Assembly: GCA_019307805.1 (NCBI GenBank)
Contig: JAFDIX010000236.1
Location: forward strand, 1 to 5,509
Reading direction: 5' to 3'
Source of the DNA: Deltaproteobacteria bacterium
Lineage (GTDB): Bacteria > Desulfobacterota > DSM-4660 > Desulfatiglandales > HGW-15
DNA length: 5,509 bases
Below, one piece after another: positions 5,385-5,509 of this stretch. The first letter of the stretch is position 1. Each line of letters begins with the position of its first letter. Made by a program: the position numbers and the translations under genes. The notes below the pieces were generated by a model. That model worked only from the letters and a program-made list of their open reading frames with translations. It searched no databases and was not told the DNA's origin.

Positions 5385-5509
5385 ATGATTCTGAAAATCG
5401 GTACGCGCGGAAGTAAACTGGCATTGACACAGAGCGGGTGGGTCAAAGAGCAGGTGGAGGCCAGGCACCGGGATGTGGAAGTGGTATTGGTCCGGATAAA
5501 AACCAAGGG
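5385..5509 (+). CDS. hemC: Porphobilinogen deaminase (hydroxymethylbilane synthase), N-terminal part
   Basis: Enzyme that condenses four porphobilinogen units into hydroxymethylbilane in haem/sirohaem/corrinoid synthesis. Only 41 codons are inside the window. They begin MILKIGTRGSKLALTQ, a close match to the invariant HemC N terminus (IGTRxSxLALxQ), followed by a helix with WVKEQVE and the strand VVLVRIKTKG. In full-length proteins this continues to the TxGD motif. The ATG at 5385 is preceded by AGGTG (5373-5377) with 7-nt spacing. The dipyrromethane cofactor cysteine and the catalytic Asp lie beyond the right edge. The 59-bp gap from ispD holds no recognisable terminator or convincing promoter, so cotranscription with ispD is plausible. 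Confidence 0.93.
   Translation, partial: MILKIGTRGSKLALTQSGWVKEQVEARHRDVEVVLVRIKTK

Overview
The window reads as ordinary bacterial chromosome, GC-rich and densely coded, with every supported gene on the + strand. The gene set best fits a Desulfobacterota (former Deltaproteobacteria) genome: coaBC, a family-4 uracil-DNA glycosylase, an NfeD/slipin pair, a small Rho_N-domain protein, ispD and hemC. That assignment is an inference from gene content and style, not from any marker in the window. There is no rRNA, tRNA, CRISPR array, transposase or phage gene.

Layout. Positions 1-3921 look like one transcription unit. coaBC (coenzyme A synthesis) enters truncated from the left edge and overlaps udg by 19 bp. 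udg overlaps the NfeD-type membrane serine protease gene by 8 bp. After an 81-bp gap holding one inverted repeat comes a slipin (stomatin/band-7) gene. NfeD and slipin are a known functional pair: the protease of the archaeal homologue cuts the hydrophobic tail of its partner stomatin. Positions 3922-4072 form the largest gap (151 bp). It carries a composite element of AACCCTG-type heptamers followed by two small GC-rich hairpins, and then a short palindrome next to a ribosome binding site. Positions 4073-4489 encode a highly charged 138-residue protein with a Rho_N (SAP-like) domain and no assigned function. It ends at a strong intrinsic terminator (4512-4554). Only 24 bp later ispD starts (isoprenoid precursor synthesis, MEP pathway). 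After a 59-bp gap the first 41 codons of hemC (tetrapyrrole synthesis) run off the right edge.

How the genes fit together. Most are housekeeping genes: CoA, isoprenoid and haem precursors plus DNA repair. NfeD and slipin are the one clear protein-protein partnership. The least explained parts are the Rho_N-domain protein, the composite repeat in front of it, and the terminator placed so close to ispD that ispD must either have a promoter overlapping it or depend on read-through. I see no convincing evidence of a wholly new system; those three are the best leads.
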